A stretch of DNA of 31,853 nt from JAHECQ01 sp047638695. GTDB taxonomy: Bacteria; Actinomycetota; Acidimicrobiia; Acidimicrobiales; SZUA-35. Below are positions 8,138-17,355 of the stretch, in pieces. The stretch is taken from contig JBLINY010000044.1 in the NCBI GenBank assembly GCA_047638695.1, forward strand, positions 1-31,853, in the 5' to 3' direction. The notes beneath the pieces were generated by a model, which saw nothing but the letters and a program-made list of their open reading frames with translations, was not told the DNA's origin and did not search any database. The position numbers were made by a program, and so were the translations under genes. Numbering within the stretch: position 1 is the stretch's first letter; each line of letters starts with the position of its first letter.

Positions 8138-8645
8138 CGAGTTACCTTCGGTGGTTCGCAGGCCGGCATTGCCGACCGGTGTTGGCGCAGGAGCAGCGTT
8201 TGTAGCCCTGTTTTGGGTCGTCGTTGGAGTAGCGGCGTGCTCGTCAACCAGCGCCACCAGGGGCGATCTCGTCGAGAGTTTCCGGAATACCAACCCCGAT
8301 GCCAGCACGGCGCAGGCCGAGTGTGTCGTTGACGAGTTGATTGCCGAGTACTCATTGGAGGGGCTTGAGCGCGAGCTGGAAGCGGTACCGAAGGCATCGT
8401 CTTTTGAGCGCGGGCAGTTTCTCGCATCGTTCGGATGCGGTCTTACATCCGATGTCGAGGCCGAGTTGGCCGATCAGCTGCAAGCCTCTGGTATCGCCGC
8501 AGACGACGCTGACTGTGCGGCTGAGGCCCTCACCGAGGGCCTAGATGACGAAGATCTTGCCGTCTTACTCAGCGGCGAAATTACCGATCAGTTCTACGCC
8601 AAATACTTTGTCGCTCTCGACGAGTGTGACGCTCTCCCGAAGTGA
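8118..8645 (+). CDS. Small secreted lipoprotein of unknown function
   Basis: 175 aa. The N-terminus has a basic stretch, a hydrophobic core and a lipobox, VGVAAC, with C41 as the likely lipidated residue. The mature part is acidic and apparently helical, with two similar segments, each beginning with a Cys near a run such as CVVDELIAEYSLEGL or CAAEALTEGLDDEDL. Four cysteines in the mature region could make two disulfides. The GTG at 8118 is preceded by GGGAGG at 8109-8114 and overlaps the synthetase by 20 bp; a later GTG at 8151 is also possible. The next gene's ribosome binding site begins at its stop codon, so the genes are probably translationally coupled. I do not recognise a named family. 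Confidence 0.8.
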   Translation: MRSRSTSELPSVVRRPALPTGVGAGAAFVALFWVVVGVAACSSTSATRGDLVESFRNTNPDASTAQAECVVDELIAEYSLEGLERELEAVPKASSFERGQFLASFGCGLTSDVEAELADQLQASGIAADDADCAAEALTEGLDDEDLAVLLSGEITDQFYAKYFVALDECDALPK

Positions 8646-8650
8646 AGGAG
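8645..8650 (+). promoter_or_regulatory. Ribosome binding site fixing the M20 peptidase start
   Basis: AAGGAG starts on the last base of the lipoprotein stop codon and ends six bases before GTG 8657. A GTG at 8642 is in frame, but choosing it would place this site inside the coding region, so 8657 is preferred. Confidence 0.7.
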
Positions 8651-8656
8651 TCCAGC

Positions 8657-10129
8657 GTGAATCAGTCCAGTATGAACACGTCCAGTATGGATCGAGCTCG
8701 GGCTTCGGAGTTGATCGCCGAGGTGTGGTGCAACGAGATCGTGCCCGAACTCGAGCGCTATATCGCCATTCCGGCGCTGTCACCCGCCTTCGATCCCGGG
8801 TGGGCGGATGCCGGTCATATCCAAGCCGCCGTTGACCAGATCGTGGGATGGATCCTCTCGCGGCCGATCGCAGGACTCAGCGTCGTGGTTCAAGAACTTC
8901 CGGGGCTCACGCCGTTGATCGTGGTTGAGGTGGATGCTTTCGGGCTGACTGCGTCGCCCGATCGAGCACCGGACGGCCCAGATGCCAGCACGGTTGTGCT
9001 CTACGGTCATCTGGACAAGCAACCGGAGATGACTGGTTGGCGTGATGGCCTCGGCCCGTGGACCCCCGTGCGCGATGGCGATCGTTTGTACGGCCGCGGC
9101 GGAGCTGACGATGGTTATGCCGCTTTTGCCAGCCTCACAGCCATCGAGGCGGTGCAGGTTTCTGGCGGCAGTCACAGTCGCTGCATACTTCTAATCGAGG
9201 CATCAGAAGAGTCAGGCAGCCCTGACCTGCCGGCCCACATTGACGCCCTGGCCGAGCGGCTGGGCGAGGTCGGGCTGGTGCTTTGTCTCGACTCCGGCTG
9301 TGCCACCTACGACACGCTCTGGCTCACTACCTCGCTTCGCGGCCTGGTTGGCGCCACGGTGACGGTCGATGTCATCACCGAAGGCATACACAGCGGTTCG
9401 GCTAGCGGGTTGGTGCCCTCGTCGTTTCGGCTCATGCGACAGCTGCTCGATCGTATCGAAGAGGCCACCACCGGCCAGGTGTTGTTGACCGCAGCAAATG
9501 TTGAGATTCCCGACTACCGCGCCAGCGAAGCGGCGGCCACCGCCGCTGTGCTCGGGTCGGGCGAGCGCTATCCGACCGTTGCCGGTCTCGAGCTGATGGT
9601 CGACGACCCAACTGATGCCCTCCTGGCCCGCACGTGGAAGCCGGCGCTTTCAGTCACCGGTGCCGATGGCCTTCCGCCCACTGGAAAGGCTGGCAATGTG
9701 CTGCGACCATCGACCTCGCTGAAACTGTCGATTCGTTTGCCGCCGACCGCGGATTCCGAAACTGCCTTGGCTGAACTTCAGTCGGTGTTGTCGGCAGATC
9801 CGCCTTCGGGCGCCACCATCACCATCACCGACCCCGAGGCTGCGACCGGATGGAACGCCCCCGATCTCGACCCGTGGCTGGCCGATGCTCTTGAACAGGC
9901 ATCACAGGATGGGTTCGGCCAGCCGATGCAGCTTCTTGGAGAGGGCGGCACCATTCCGTTCATGGGCATGCTGGGTCAGAAGTTCCCGAACGCGCAGTTC
10001 GTCATTACCGGCGTGCTCGGCCCAGAATCGAATGCTCACGGTCCGAACGAGTTTCTCGACGTTGCCTACGCCGAGAAGCTCACGACCTGTCTTGCCGGCG
10101 TCTTATCCCAGGAGTGCACTCGTGTCTGA
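8657..10129 (+). CDS. M20-family metallopeptidase (dipeptidase/deacylase-like)
   Basis: 490 aa from the preferred GTG. The two-zinc catalytic set is visible: H118-x-D120 in YGHLDKQ, D151 in GGADDG, the E184-E185 pair in ASEESGS, D212 in LCLDSG, and a late HGPNEF histidine. GIHSGSASG belongs to the lid/dimerisation domain. Length and the HLDKQ block match dipeptidase-type M20 members rather than short deacylases. It should hydrolyse a dipeptide or N-acyl amino acid; substrate unknown. There is no signal peptide, so it acts in the cytoplasm. The first codons encode a Ser-rich run from repeated TCCAG units. Its 3' end overlaps the nitroreductase start by eight bases. Confidence 0.9.
   Translation: MNQSSMNTSSMDRARASELIAEVWCNEIVPELERYIAIPALSPAFDPGWADAGHIQAAVDQIVGWILSRPIAGLSVVVQELPGLTPLIVVEVDAFGLTASPDRAPDGPDASTVVLYGHLDKQPEMTGWRDGLGPWTPVRDGDRLYGRGGADDGYAAFASLTAIEAVQVSGGSHSRCILLIEASEESGSPDLPAHIDALAERLGEVGLVLCLDSGCATYDTLWLTTSLRGLVGATVTVDVITEGIHSGSASGLVPSSFRLMRQLLDRIEEATTGQVLLTAANVEIPDYRASEAAATAAVLGSGERYPTVAGLELMVDDPTDALLARTWKPALSVTGADGLPPTGKAGNVLRPSTSLKLSIRLPPTADSETALAELQSVLSADPPSGATITITDPEAATGWNAPDLDPWLADALEQASQDGFGQPMQLLGEGGTIPFMGMLGQKFPNAQFVITGVLGPESNAHGPNEFLDVAYAEKLTTCLAGVLSQECTRV
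10110..10114 (+). promoter_or_regulatory. Ribosome binding site fixing the nitroreductase start
   Basis: AGGAG lies seven bases before GTG 10122, inside the end of the M20 gene. An open frame extends back to 9885, but that part only shadows the peptidase and lacks nitroreductase features. Confidence 0.7.
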
Positions 10130-10832
10130 ACAGCCGGTTTCCAGCGAACAATCATCCGGACGATCATCCAAAGAACCGGGCTGTTCGGTTACCGATGCGG
10201 TCAATCGCCGCAAGACAATTCGGAAGTTCACTGATGCACCGGTGGCAGACGCCACCATTCGCCAGCTCTTGGCTGGGGCCGCTCGCGCACCCTCTGGCGG
10301 CAACGTGCAGCCCTGGCGCGTCTTCGTGGTGAACGGCGAAAGCATGGCCCGCTTCCGGGCTCATATAGCCGATCTGAAGCCCGGCAAACCAGAGTACGAG
10401 GTGTACCCGCCCAACCTTTGGGACCCATACCGGACGAACCGGTTCGAATTGGGTGAGCTGATGTACGCCACGATGGGTATTGCTCGCGATAACAAAGAGG
10501 CGCGCTACGCCCACCTAGCTCGCAACCTCGACTTCTTCGGTGCCCCGGCCAGCATCTTCTGTTTCATCGACCGGAAGATGGGCTCGGCCCAGTGGTCTGA
10601 CCTTGGGATGTTTCTGCAGACGTTCATGCTGTTGGCGCAGGAGGCCGGGCTCGACACGTGTCCGCAAGAGGCATGGGCACCGTGGGCCGAGACGATTCAG
10701 ACTTTTGTCGAAGCGCCAGAAGACGAGATGTTGTTCTGCGGCGTTGCGCTGGGAACGGCCGATTGGGATGCTCCCGTGAACTCCCTGGAGAGCCCACGGA
10801 TGCCGGTCGACCAGTTCGCCACCTGGGTGTAG
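10122..10832 (+). CDS. Nitroreductase-family FMN oxidoreductase
   Basis: 236 aa. Typical nitroreductase blocks are the N-terminal RRKTIRKFTDAPV (Arg residues for FMN phosphate), APSGGNVQPWR, the central MFLQTFMLLAQEAGLDTCPQEAW and the C-terminal FCGVALGTAD. It should be an FMN-dependent NAD(P)H enzyme; in actinobacteria such proteins reduce nitroaromatics, quinones or other electrophiles, and the substrate here is unknown. A short hydrophilic N-terminal extension of about 20 residues precedes the domain. It is the last gene of the 6602-10832 run. Its final codons overlap a 17-bp tandem repeat that continues into the intergenic region. Confidence 0.9.
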   Translation: MSEQPVSSEQSSGRSSKEPGCSVTDAVNRRKTIRKFTDAPVADATIRQLLAGAARAPSGGNVQPWRVFVVNGESMARFRAHIADLKPGKPEYEVYPPNLWDPYRTNRFELGELMYATMGIARDNKEARYAHLARNLDFFGAPASIFCFIDRKMGSAQWSDLGMFLQTFMLLAQEAGLDTCPQEAWAPWAETIQTFVEAPEDEMLFCGVALGTADWDAPVNSLESPRMPVDQFATWV

Positions 10833-10877
10833 CTCTATCAGTGGTGTAGCTGTGCCAGTGGCGTAGCGGTACCAATG
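10827..10877. repeat. 17-bp degenerate tandem repeat at the nitroreductase 3' end
   Basis: Three adjacent 17-bp units start at 10827, 10844 and 10861 with the core GYGTAGC, and a fourth partial core follows one base out of register. The first unit contains the nitroreductase stop codon. The repeat fills most of the 71-bp gap between convergent genes. No stable hairpin is apparent. Confidence 0.6.
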
Positions 10878-10903
10878 GGCGTAGCCGCGTCGACGAGCCA
10901 AAT

Positions 10904-11401
10904 TCAGCTTTGGGTTTCGATGAGCGGGGGCTCTGCGGGCGCCCCGTGTTCCAGTATCTGTTCGACGAATCCAACCAGTCCCTCTGGCCTGATCACCTCG
11001 GTCGTGGTTCGCAGCTGATCGAGGGTCCACCAGCGGACCAGGGCCACATGTTCGGCTCGAAGTTCGGCTTCGCTGAAGGTCGGTGCCAGCTCGAACGCAT
11101 CGCAGGGCACGAGGTACACGACCTCTTCCTGACCGTCGTAGCCGTTGACCAGCAGCGGGTTGAGGTGGCGGCTGTGCCACAGCACCGGACCGATGAAAGA
11201 GACATCGGGCGTTGCCCCAACTTCCTCGGCGAGCTCGCGCCGAAGTGCGGTCTCGGCATCTTCGCCGTGTTCGATTCCACCACCGGGCAGAATCCATCCA
11301 ATCCATCCGGTGCTGGGAACATCGAGTTGCACCATGGCAACTCGATCAGAGGGGTCGATCATCAGCCCGCGCACAGCGGGCCGAAGGTTGGGTTCAGTCA
11401 T
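10904..11401 (-). CDS. Nudix hydrolase
   Basis: 165 aa. A complete Nudix box spans 41-63: G41, E47, R55-E56, E59-E60 and G62, exactly fitting GX5EX7REUXEEXGU. It should hydrolyse a nucleoside diphosphate linked to another group, using Mg2+ or Mn2+ held by the glutamates. The specific substrate cannot be read. The ATG at 11401 overlaps the stop of the IspD-like gene by eight bases, so the two are probably translated together. A longer frame upstream lies inside that gene and is rejected. It is the last gene of the long minus-strand series. Confidence 0.92.
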   Translation of the reverse strand: MTEPNLRPAVRGLMIDPSDRVAMVQLDVPSTGWIGWILPGGGIEHGEDAETALRRELAEEVGATPDVSFIGPVLWHSRHLNPLLVNGYDGQEEVVYLVPCDAFELAPTFSEAELRAEHVALVRWWTLDQLRTTTEVIRPEGLVGFVEQILEHGAPAEPPLIETQS

Positions 11402-12044
11402 GTGCAGCTTGCTGACTTTGGTAGAGGCGGCGAACGACGGTGAGATCCTCGGGAGTGACGACGTGGATGTTGCCACTGTCGCCGGGAACGGCGACAACTC
11501 GACCCCCCTGCTCCTCGATCAATTGGGTGTCCTCCCAGGTGCCGGTGGCACCGCCCTGATGAAGAGCCCGCAACACGTTGGCTCGGAATGCATGCGGCGT
11601 TTGTGCCTGCCCCAGGCCATCGCGGCCTGCCGTTTCGAGGCTGCCATCGGGCCGTTGTCGTTTCAGCACATCGACGACGGGTAGCCAGGGGACAGCGGCA
11701 TCGGCGCCAGCCTCAACGGCAGCGATCGCTAGGCGGGCTGTGTCGACGGCGGCGAGCGGGTGACCGGCATCGTGCACGACAATCACGTCGCAGTGGGGCA
11801 GTGCGGCCAGCCCGGCCTGGACCGAGGCCAGCCGCGTGTCTCCTCCAGCCACAACGGCGTGCACCGCTGCGCCGGCCCACAGGTGGCCCTCGGGCAGCAC
11901 CAACACAGTTTTGTTCGCGACTTCCAGCAAGCAGTCCAGGGCGGCATCGATGAGTCGTGTACCTGCCGCCAGCTCGAGGAATTGTTTGGGTTGGCCAAAA
12001 CGGCTTCCCGAGCCACCGGCTAACAGGATGCCGCCGACGGTCAT
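11394..12044 (-). CDS. ispD: IspD-like 2-C-methyl-D-erythritol 4-phosphate cytidylyltransferase
   Basis: 216 aa with the cytidylyltransferase order of motifs: GGSGSRFGQPKQF (nucleotide loop with Arg and Lys), GGDTRLASVQAGL, IVVHDAGHPL, DVLKR, QAQTPHAF and VTPEDL. In the MEP pathway IspD joins CTP to methylerythritol phosphate to make CDP-ME for isoprenoids. Two blocks differ from classical IspD: DAGHP replaces the usual DAARP, and NIHVVTPEDL has His where the E. coli enzyme has a catalytic-region Lys in NIKVTRPEDL. It could therefore be a divergent IspD or a paralogue acting on another sugar or alditol phosphate. It sits 13 bp after fumarase and overlaps the Nudix gene. Confidence 0.75.
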   Translation of the reverse strand: MTVGGILLAGGSGSRFGQPKQFLELAAGTRLIDAALDCLLEVANKTVLVLPEGHLWAGAAVHAVVAGGDTRLASVQAGLAALPHCDVIVVHDAGHPLAAVDTARLAIAAVEAGADAAVPWLPVVDVLKRQRPDGSLETAGRDGLGQAQTPHAFRANVLRALHQGGATGTWEDTQLIEEQGGRVVAVPGDSGNIHVVTPEDLTVVRRLYQSQQAAHD

Positions 12045-12057
12045 TCGGTAGACCGCA

Positions 12058-13710
12058 TCAGAGCTTGAGGTCGACCGGTCGGCTGGTTGATTCGTAGAAG
12101 TCGTTGCCCTTGTCGTCGATCACGATGAAGGCAGGGAAATCCTCGACCTCGATGCGCCAGACCGCCTCCATGCCGAGTTCTTCGTACTCGAGAACCTCGA
12201 CCTTACGGATGCTGTCCTTGGCCAAGCGGGCGGCGGGACCACCGATGCTGCCCAGATAGAAGCCTCCATGACGCTTGCAAGCGTCTCTCACATCGCCGCT
12301 GCGATTTCCTTTGGCCAGCATGACCATGGAACCCCCGGCGGCCTGGAACTGGTCGACGTAGCTATCCATACGACCGGCCGTTGTGGGGCCAAACGAACCC
12401 GACGCATAGCCGGCCGGTGTCTTGGCCGGGCCGGCGTAGTACACGGGATGATTCTTCAGATAGTCGGGCATATCTTCGCCCGCGTCGAGCCGTTCTTTGA
12501 TCTTGGCGTGGGCGATATCACGGGCCACCACCAGGGTGCCCGTGAGCTTCACCTGGGTGGTCGTCGGGAGTTTCGTGAGCGTGTTTCGGATCTCGTCCAT
12601 GGGTTGGTCGAGATTGATCGATACCACCTCGGTTGAAACATCAGCTTCGCTAATCTCCGGCAGGTAGCGAGCCGGATCGGTCTCGAGCTGTTCCAGAAAG
12701 ATGCCGTCCGCAGTGATCTTGGCCAGAGCTTGGCGGTCGGCCGAGCAGCTGACGGCCAAACCGACGGGCAGCGATGCGCCGTGACGCGGCAGGCGAATGA
12801 CCCGCACGTCGTGACAGAAGTACTTGCCCCCGAACTGGGCGCCGATCCCGAATTCCTGCGTGAGCTTCAGAACCTCAGCTTCCATTTCGAGGTCGCGGAA
12901 TCCGTGTCCCGCGGCCGAACCCTCGGTCGGAAGTGAGTCGAGGTAGCGAGTGGATGCCAGCTTGGCCGTTTCGACCGCTAGCTCAGCTGACGTGCCGCCG
13001 AGCACGAGTCCGAGATGATAGGGGGGGCAGGCCGAGGTGCCGAGAAGTCGAAGCTTCTCGTCGAGGAACCGGCGCAGGCTGGTGGGGTTCAGGAGCGCCT
13101 TGGTCTCTTGGAAGAGGTAGCTCTTGTTGGCCGAACCGCCACCCTTGGTCATGAACATGAACTTGTAGGCCGATCCCTGAGCGGCCTCGATCTTGATTTC
13201 GGCCGGAAGGTTGGTCCCGGTGTTCTTCTCCTCCCACATGGTGAGGGGGGCCATCTGCGAGAATCGCAGGTTCGATGACTGGTAGGTATCGAAGATGCCA
13301 CCGGCGATGGCCTCTTTGTCGTCGACCTCTTCGCCGTTCGGTCCAAGGGTCAGGACGAACTGCCCCTTCTTTCCTTTGACGATCGCGGTGCCGGTGTCTT
13401 GGCACCCTGGCAACACGAAGCCGGCCGCGATGTTGGCGTTCTCGAGCAGTTCGCGGGACACGAATCGATCGTTGGCCGAAGCCTCAGGATCATCGAGGAT
13501 GTTGGCCAGCTGTTGGAGATGACCGGGACGGAGCAGATGCGAGATGTCCTTGATGGCAGCTGCAGTGAGGGTACGCAGCGCCGCCGGTGAGACCTTCAGA
13601 AACTCGGTGCCACCCAGATCGACGACTTCGACTCCTTCGGTTCCGAGGTGCTTGTAGGGGGTGGTGTCTTCTCCGAGCGGGAGGAGGTCGGTGTAGTCGA
13701 AATCGGCCAT
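12058..13710 (-). CDS. fumA: Class I fumarate hydratase (iron-sulfur, single chain)
   Basis: 550 aa, the usual size for single-chain class I fumarases. Three cysteines placed like the [4Fe-4S] ligands of E. coli FumA are present: C103 in LPGCQDTGTA, C228 in GTSACPPYH and C322 in AVSCSADRQ. The C-terminal beta domain includes KTPAGYASGSFGPTTAGRMD and MVMLAKGNRS. It interconverts fumarate and malate in the TCA cycle and, by family, is oxygen-sensitive. The ATG at 13710 is 17 bp after the ABC permease stop, and the IspD-like gene follows 13 bp later, so co-transcription is likely. Confidence 0.95.
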   Translation of the reverse strand: MADFDYTDLLPLGEDTTPYKHLGTEGVEVVDLGGTEFLKVSPAALRTLTAAAIKDISHLLRPGHLQQLANILDDPEASANDRFVSRELLENANIAAGFVLPGCQDTGTAIVKGKKGQFVLTLGPNGEEVDDKEAIAGGIFDTYQSSNLRFSQMAPLTMWEEKNTGTNLPAEIKIEAAQGSAYKFMFMTKGGGSANKSYLFQETKALLNPTSLRRFLDEKLRLLGTSACPPYHLGLVLGGTSAELAVETAKLASTRYLDSLPTEGSAAGHGFRDLEMEAEVLKLTQEFGIGAQFGGKYFCHDVRVIRLPRHGASLPVGLAVSCSADRQALAKITADGIFLEQLETDPARYLPEISEADVSTEVVSINLDQPMDEIRNTLTKLPTTTQVKLTGTLVVARDIAHAKIKERLDAGEDMPDYLKNHPVYYAGPAKTPAGYASGSFGPTTAGRMDSYVDQFQAAGGSMVMLAKGNRSGDVRDACKRHGGFYLGSIGGPAARLAKDSIRKVEVLEYEELGMEAVWRIEVEDFPAFIVIDDKGNDFYESTSRPVDLKL

Positions 13711-13727
13711 GGTCCGAGGTTACTGCG

Positions 13728-14498
13728 CTACTTCAGGAGCAGTTGAATGAGGCGTCGTCTGCTGACCAGAGCACCTGCTGTGCCGAGGATGGCGAGGAAA
13801 GCGATATGCCAGAGGTCGTGCAAGCCGACGCTGCCGAGAACGAGGTCTCGGAGCAGGGCAACACCGTGATAGAGCGGTGAAATCTTCACGATTGGTTGGG
13901 CCCAGCCGGGGTAGACCTCGAGCGGAAAGAACGAGGTCGAGCACAGGAAGAGCGGCTGGATGATCAGTTGGATGAGATCGAAGTCGTGCCAGGTACGGAT
14001 GTAGCTACTGAACATGGCGCCCAGGGCCGCAAAGGCCAGTGCGATAAAGAGCGAGGCTGGCACTGCCGCCAAAGCCCACCAGCTACTCACCAGGCCCATC
14101 AAGGTCATCACGATAAGAAAGCCGCTGGCGTAGATCATCCCCCGCACGACGGCCCAGATGATCTCGCCAACCAGGATGTCGCCTATTGAGAGCGGCGTGT
14201 TCAAGATGGCGTCGAACGTCTTGGCGTACTTCAGCTTGTAGAAGAAGTTGAAGGTCATGTCGAAGAAGGCGCCGTTCATGGCCGATGCGGCCATCAAACC
14301 TGGGGCCACGAACTGCGCGTAGCTGAGCTCTTGGCCGTCGATGATGACGCCGTCCACAAGTTGACCCAGACCAACACCCAGGCTGAACAGGTAGAAGATC
14401 GGCTCGGTGAACCCGGCGACGAAGACCAGCCACATCTTGCGGTATGAAGCGACGTTGCGTTCGAAGACCCGCAGCGACGATGTGGTCATGGCGGTCAT
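13728..14498 (-). CDS. ABC-2 type transporter permease, second subunit
   Basis: 256 aa with about six hydrophobic helices and the ABC-2/DrrB-NodJ pattern: an N-terminal cytoplasmic segment, FVAPGLMAASAMNGAFFDMTFNFFYKLKY, and a C-terminal SPLYHGVALLRDLVLG block. It should pair with the first permease and the ATPase to form an exporter. The ATG at 14498 overlaps the upstream stop in ATGA, which settles the start against a longer frame from 14663. Substrate unknown; relatives export drugs, polysaccharides or lipids. Confidence 0.9.
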   Translation of the reverse strand: MTAMTTSSLRVFERNVASYRKMWLVFVAGFTEPIFYLFSLGVGLGQLVDGVIIDGQELSYAQFVAPGLMAASAMNGAFFDMTFNFFYKLKYAKTFDAILNTPLSIGDILVGEIIWAVVRGMIYASGFLIVMTLMGLVSSWWALAAVPASLFIALAFAALGAMFSSYIRTWHDFDLIQLIIQPLFLCSTSFFPLEVYPGWAQPIVKISPLYHGVALLRDLVLGSVGLHDLWHIAFLAILGTAGALVSRRRLIQLLLK

Positions 14499-15262
14499 GG
14501 CGCCAACCGTTGGCCAAAGGTGCGCAACGCCATTCGCCAGCCAACGATGCTGACCAGAATCAGGTAGCCGAGCCGCAGCAGATCGGAGGCCTGCATCGAG
14601 CCAGCAAGCAACGACCGGCAGAGCTCGACGCCATGCCATACCGGCATGACCCGGGCAGCCCATTGCAGGGCCGCGGGCAGCTGATCGATCGGGAAGAAGG
14701 CCCCCGAAAATAGAAAGACGAACAGCAGCCCACGGACGATGAGCGAGAAGCTCATGTCAGAGTCGCGTGTGGCACAGAAAGCCGACAGGGGAGCGGCGAA
14801 GGACAGGCCAGTAAGAGTTGCCACCAGCGGGGCAAGTAGGCCGAGCGGGCTGGCGACAATTCCGAACCCGAACAACACGAGGGTGAACAGCACCGAACTG
14901 ACCAAGAGTCGTGCGCCTATCCAGAGAATGTGTCCTGTCGCCAGCTCAGCAGAGGTGAGCGGTGTGAGAAGAGCGGCCTGGTAGTTGCCTTCCCACTTCA
15001 GCGCTCCGAGGGTTGGCCAGAGGCTTTGCTGACCGCCCTGTTGCATGGCGGCGGTGGCGAGCAGGCCCGGTCCGACGAATGATAGGTAGTCGGTGGTGCC
15101 GAGCCCGGAGCGGTCGGTCACCATCGAACCCAAGCCGACCCCGAGTGCGAGCAGAAAGAACACGGGGGTGACGACGCCGGAGATGATGGTTGTGCGCCAC
15201 GTCGATCGCGATCGCAGCGCCTGGTGAGTGAGGAAGGCCGAAAGGCCAGCCCATCGGATCAT
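14495..15262 (-). CDS. ABC-2 type transporter permease, first subunit
   Basis: 255 aa, about six transmembrane helices, with the ABC-2 blocks FVGPGLLATAAMQQ and the late MPVWHGVELCRSLLAG segment. It is homologous to the following permease, so the exporter is probably a permease heterodimer. Both junctions are ATGA four-base overlaps, with the ATPase at 15259-15262 and with the second permease at 14495-14498, which indicates tightly coupled translation of the three parts. Confidence 0.9.
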   Translation of the reverse strand: MIRWAGLSAFLTHQALRSRSTWRTTIISGVVTPVFFLLALGVGLGSMVTDRSGLGTTDYLSFVGPGLLATAAMQQGGQQSLWPTLGALKWEGNYQAALLTPLTSAELATGHILWIGARLLVSSVLFTLVLFGFGIVASPLGLLAPLVATLTGLSFAAPLSAFCATRDSDMSFSLIVRGLLFVFLFSGAFFPIDQLPAALQWAARVMPVWHGVELCRSLLAGSMQASDLLRLGYLILVSIVGWRMALRTFGQRLAP

Positions 15263-16161
15263 TCGGCCAGCCGGCGTCCGGTCAGAGCGAGGAAGACATC
15301 CTCCAAGGTGCCGCGGCGGATCAGGCTCGACTGTGGCACTACGCCAACCCGACCCAACTCGGCTAGTACAGACTCAGCGTGGTCGGTGTACACCAGGAGG
15401 CGGTCGGCGAGCTGTTCAGTTCGATGCTGATCGAGGAAGGGTGGAGCTTCACCGGCCAAGCGGATCTCGAGTACCTCGCGGGTGACATGGGCCCCGATGA
15501 GTTCCGACGGAGACCCTTCCGCCACGATCTGGCCTTCGTCCATGATCACAAGCCGGTCGGCCAACTGTTCGGCCTCATCCATGTAGTGGGTCGTCAGCAG
15601 CAGCGTGACGCCCTGTTCCTTCAGCTGGTACAAGCGCTCCCACAGAAGGTGCCGCGCTTGCGGATCGAGCCCAGTTGTTGGTTCATCCAACAGGACCAGC
15701 TCGGGAGTGTTCACCAACGCCCTCGCGATGGTGAGTCGTCGTTTCATCCCCCCTGATAGGGGCTCGACTTTGGCGTCTTTGCGGTCGGTGAGCTGTGCGA
15801 AGTCAAGGAGCTCATCAGCTCGACTTCTGGCTTCGTTCCATGACAGCCCGTAGTAGCGGGCATAGAGCACGAGGTTCTCCCGAACACTGAGCTCGGCGTC
15901 GAGGTTGTCTTCCTGGGGTACAACGCCCAGTCGTTGCCGTATGGCGCGGCCATCGGTCACTGGGTCACGCCCCAGAACTCGAAGCGAGCCCGAGGTAATC
16001 GGGCTCACCGTCGACACCATCTTCATGGTCGAACTCTTGCCGGCCCCGTTCGGGCCCAGCAGAGCAAAGGTCTCGCCCGGTTCGATGGTGAAATCGACAC
16101 CGGCGACGGCAACGAACGAGCCGAAGGTCTTGACCAGCTCTTTCGCTACTACCGGTTCGAT
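15259..16161 (-). CDS. ABC transporter ATP-binding protein, apparent ATC start
   Basis: 300 aa if translation starts at ATC 16161. The order is complete: Walker A GPNGAGKS at about 36-43, Q-loop VVPQEDN, signature LSGGMKRR, Walker B LVLLDEP, D-loop TGLDPQ and H-loop TTHYMDEA, ending in a DrrA-like C-terminal domain. The first in-frame ATG (16026) lies after Walker A and would give a dead protein. Upstream, the frame is open only to the TAG stop of the preceding gene, with no ATG, GTG or TTG between. The sequence starting at ATC reads IEPVVAKELVKTFG, like normal family N-termini with Met in place of Ile. AGGAG lies six bases before the ATC. A base error changing ATG to ATC is the main alternative. 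Confidence 0.85.
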   Translation of the reverse strand: MEPVVAKELVKTFGSFVAVAGVDFTIEPGETFALLGPNGAGKSSTMKMVSTVSPITSGSLRVLGRDPVTDGRAIRQRLGVVPQEDNLDAELSVRENLVLYARYYGLSWNEARSRADELLDFAQLTDRKDAKVEPLSGGMKRRLTIARALVNTPELVLLDEPTTGLDPQARHLLWERLYQLKEQGVTLLLTTHYMDEAEQLADRLVIMDEGQIVAEGSPSELIGAHVTREVLEIRLAGEAPPFLDQHRTEQLADRLLVYTDHAESVLAELGRVGVVPQSSLIRRGTLEDVFLALTGRRLAE

Positions 16162-16167
16162 GTCACG

Positions 16168-16172
16168 CTCCT
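16168..16172 (-). promoter_or_regulatory. Ribosome binding site ahead of the ATC start
   Basis: AGGAG on the minus strand at 16172-16168, six bases before ATC 16161-16159 and just after the TAG of the LPxTG gene. A GTG at 16166-16164 is out of frame and hits a stop after five codons, so it cannot start the ATPase. Confidence 0.65.
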
Positions 16173-16173
16173 G

Positions 16174-17229
<1,056 letters not shown>

Positions 17230-17234
17230 ATCAG

Positions 17235-17239
17235 CCTCC
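17235..17239 (-). promoter_or_regulatory. Ribosome binding site fixing the LPxTG protein start
   Basis: GGAGG on the minus strand, five bases before ATG 17229. The frame is open to 17277, but the 16 extra residues would spoil the signal peptide, so 17229 is chosen. Confidence 0.75.
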
Positions 17240-17355
17240 ACAACCAGTTGAACGGGTAGAACAAGCTTCAGTATCACTCACCGGGATGGCAATCACACTG
17301 ATGGTGCGCAACCGGCGGGCGCTGATCGCGGCAGGCGCCACGATGGCTGGGAGCG

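Noticed and set aside
9885..10121. Longer nitroreductase beginning inside the M20 gene
   Set aside because: The extra residues have no family match, and GTG 10122 has a well placed AGGAG.
15259..16026. Short ABC ATPase starting at the first ATG
   Set aside because: It would lack the Walker A motif, which is perfectly encoded just upstream in the same frame.
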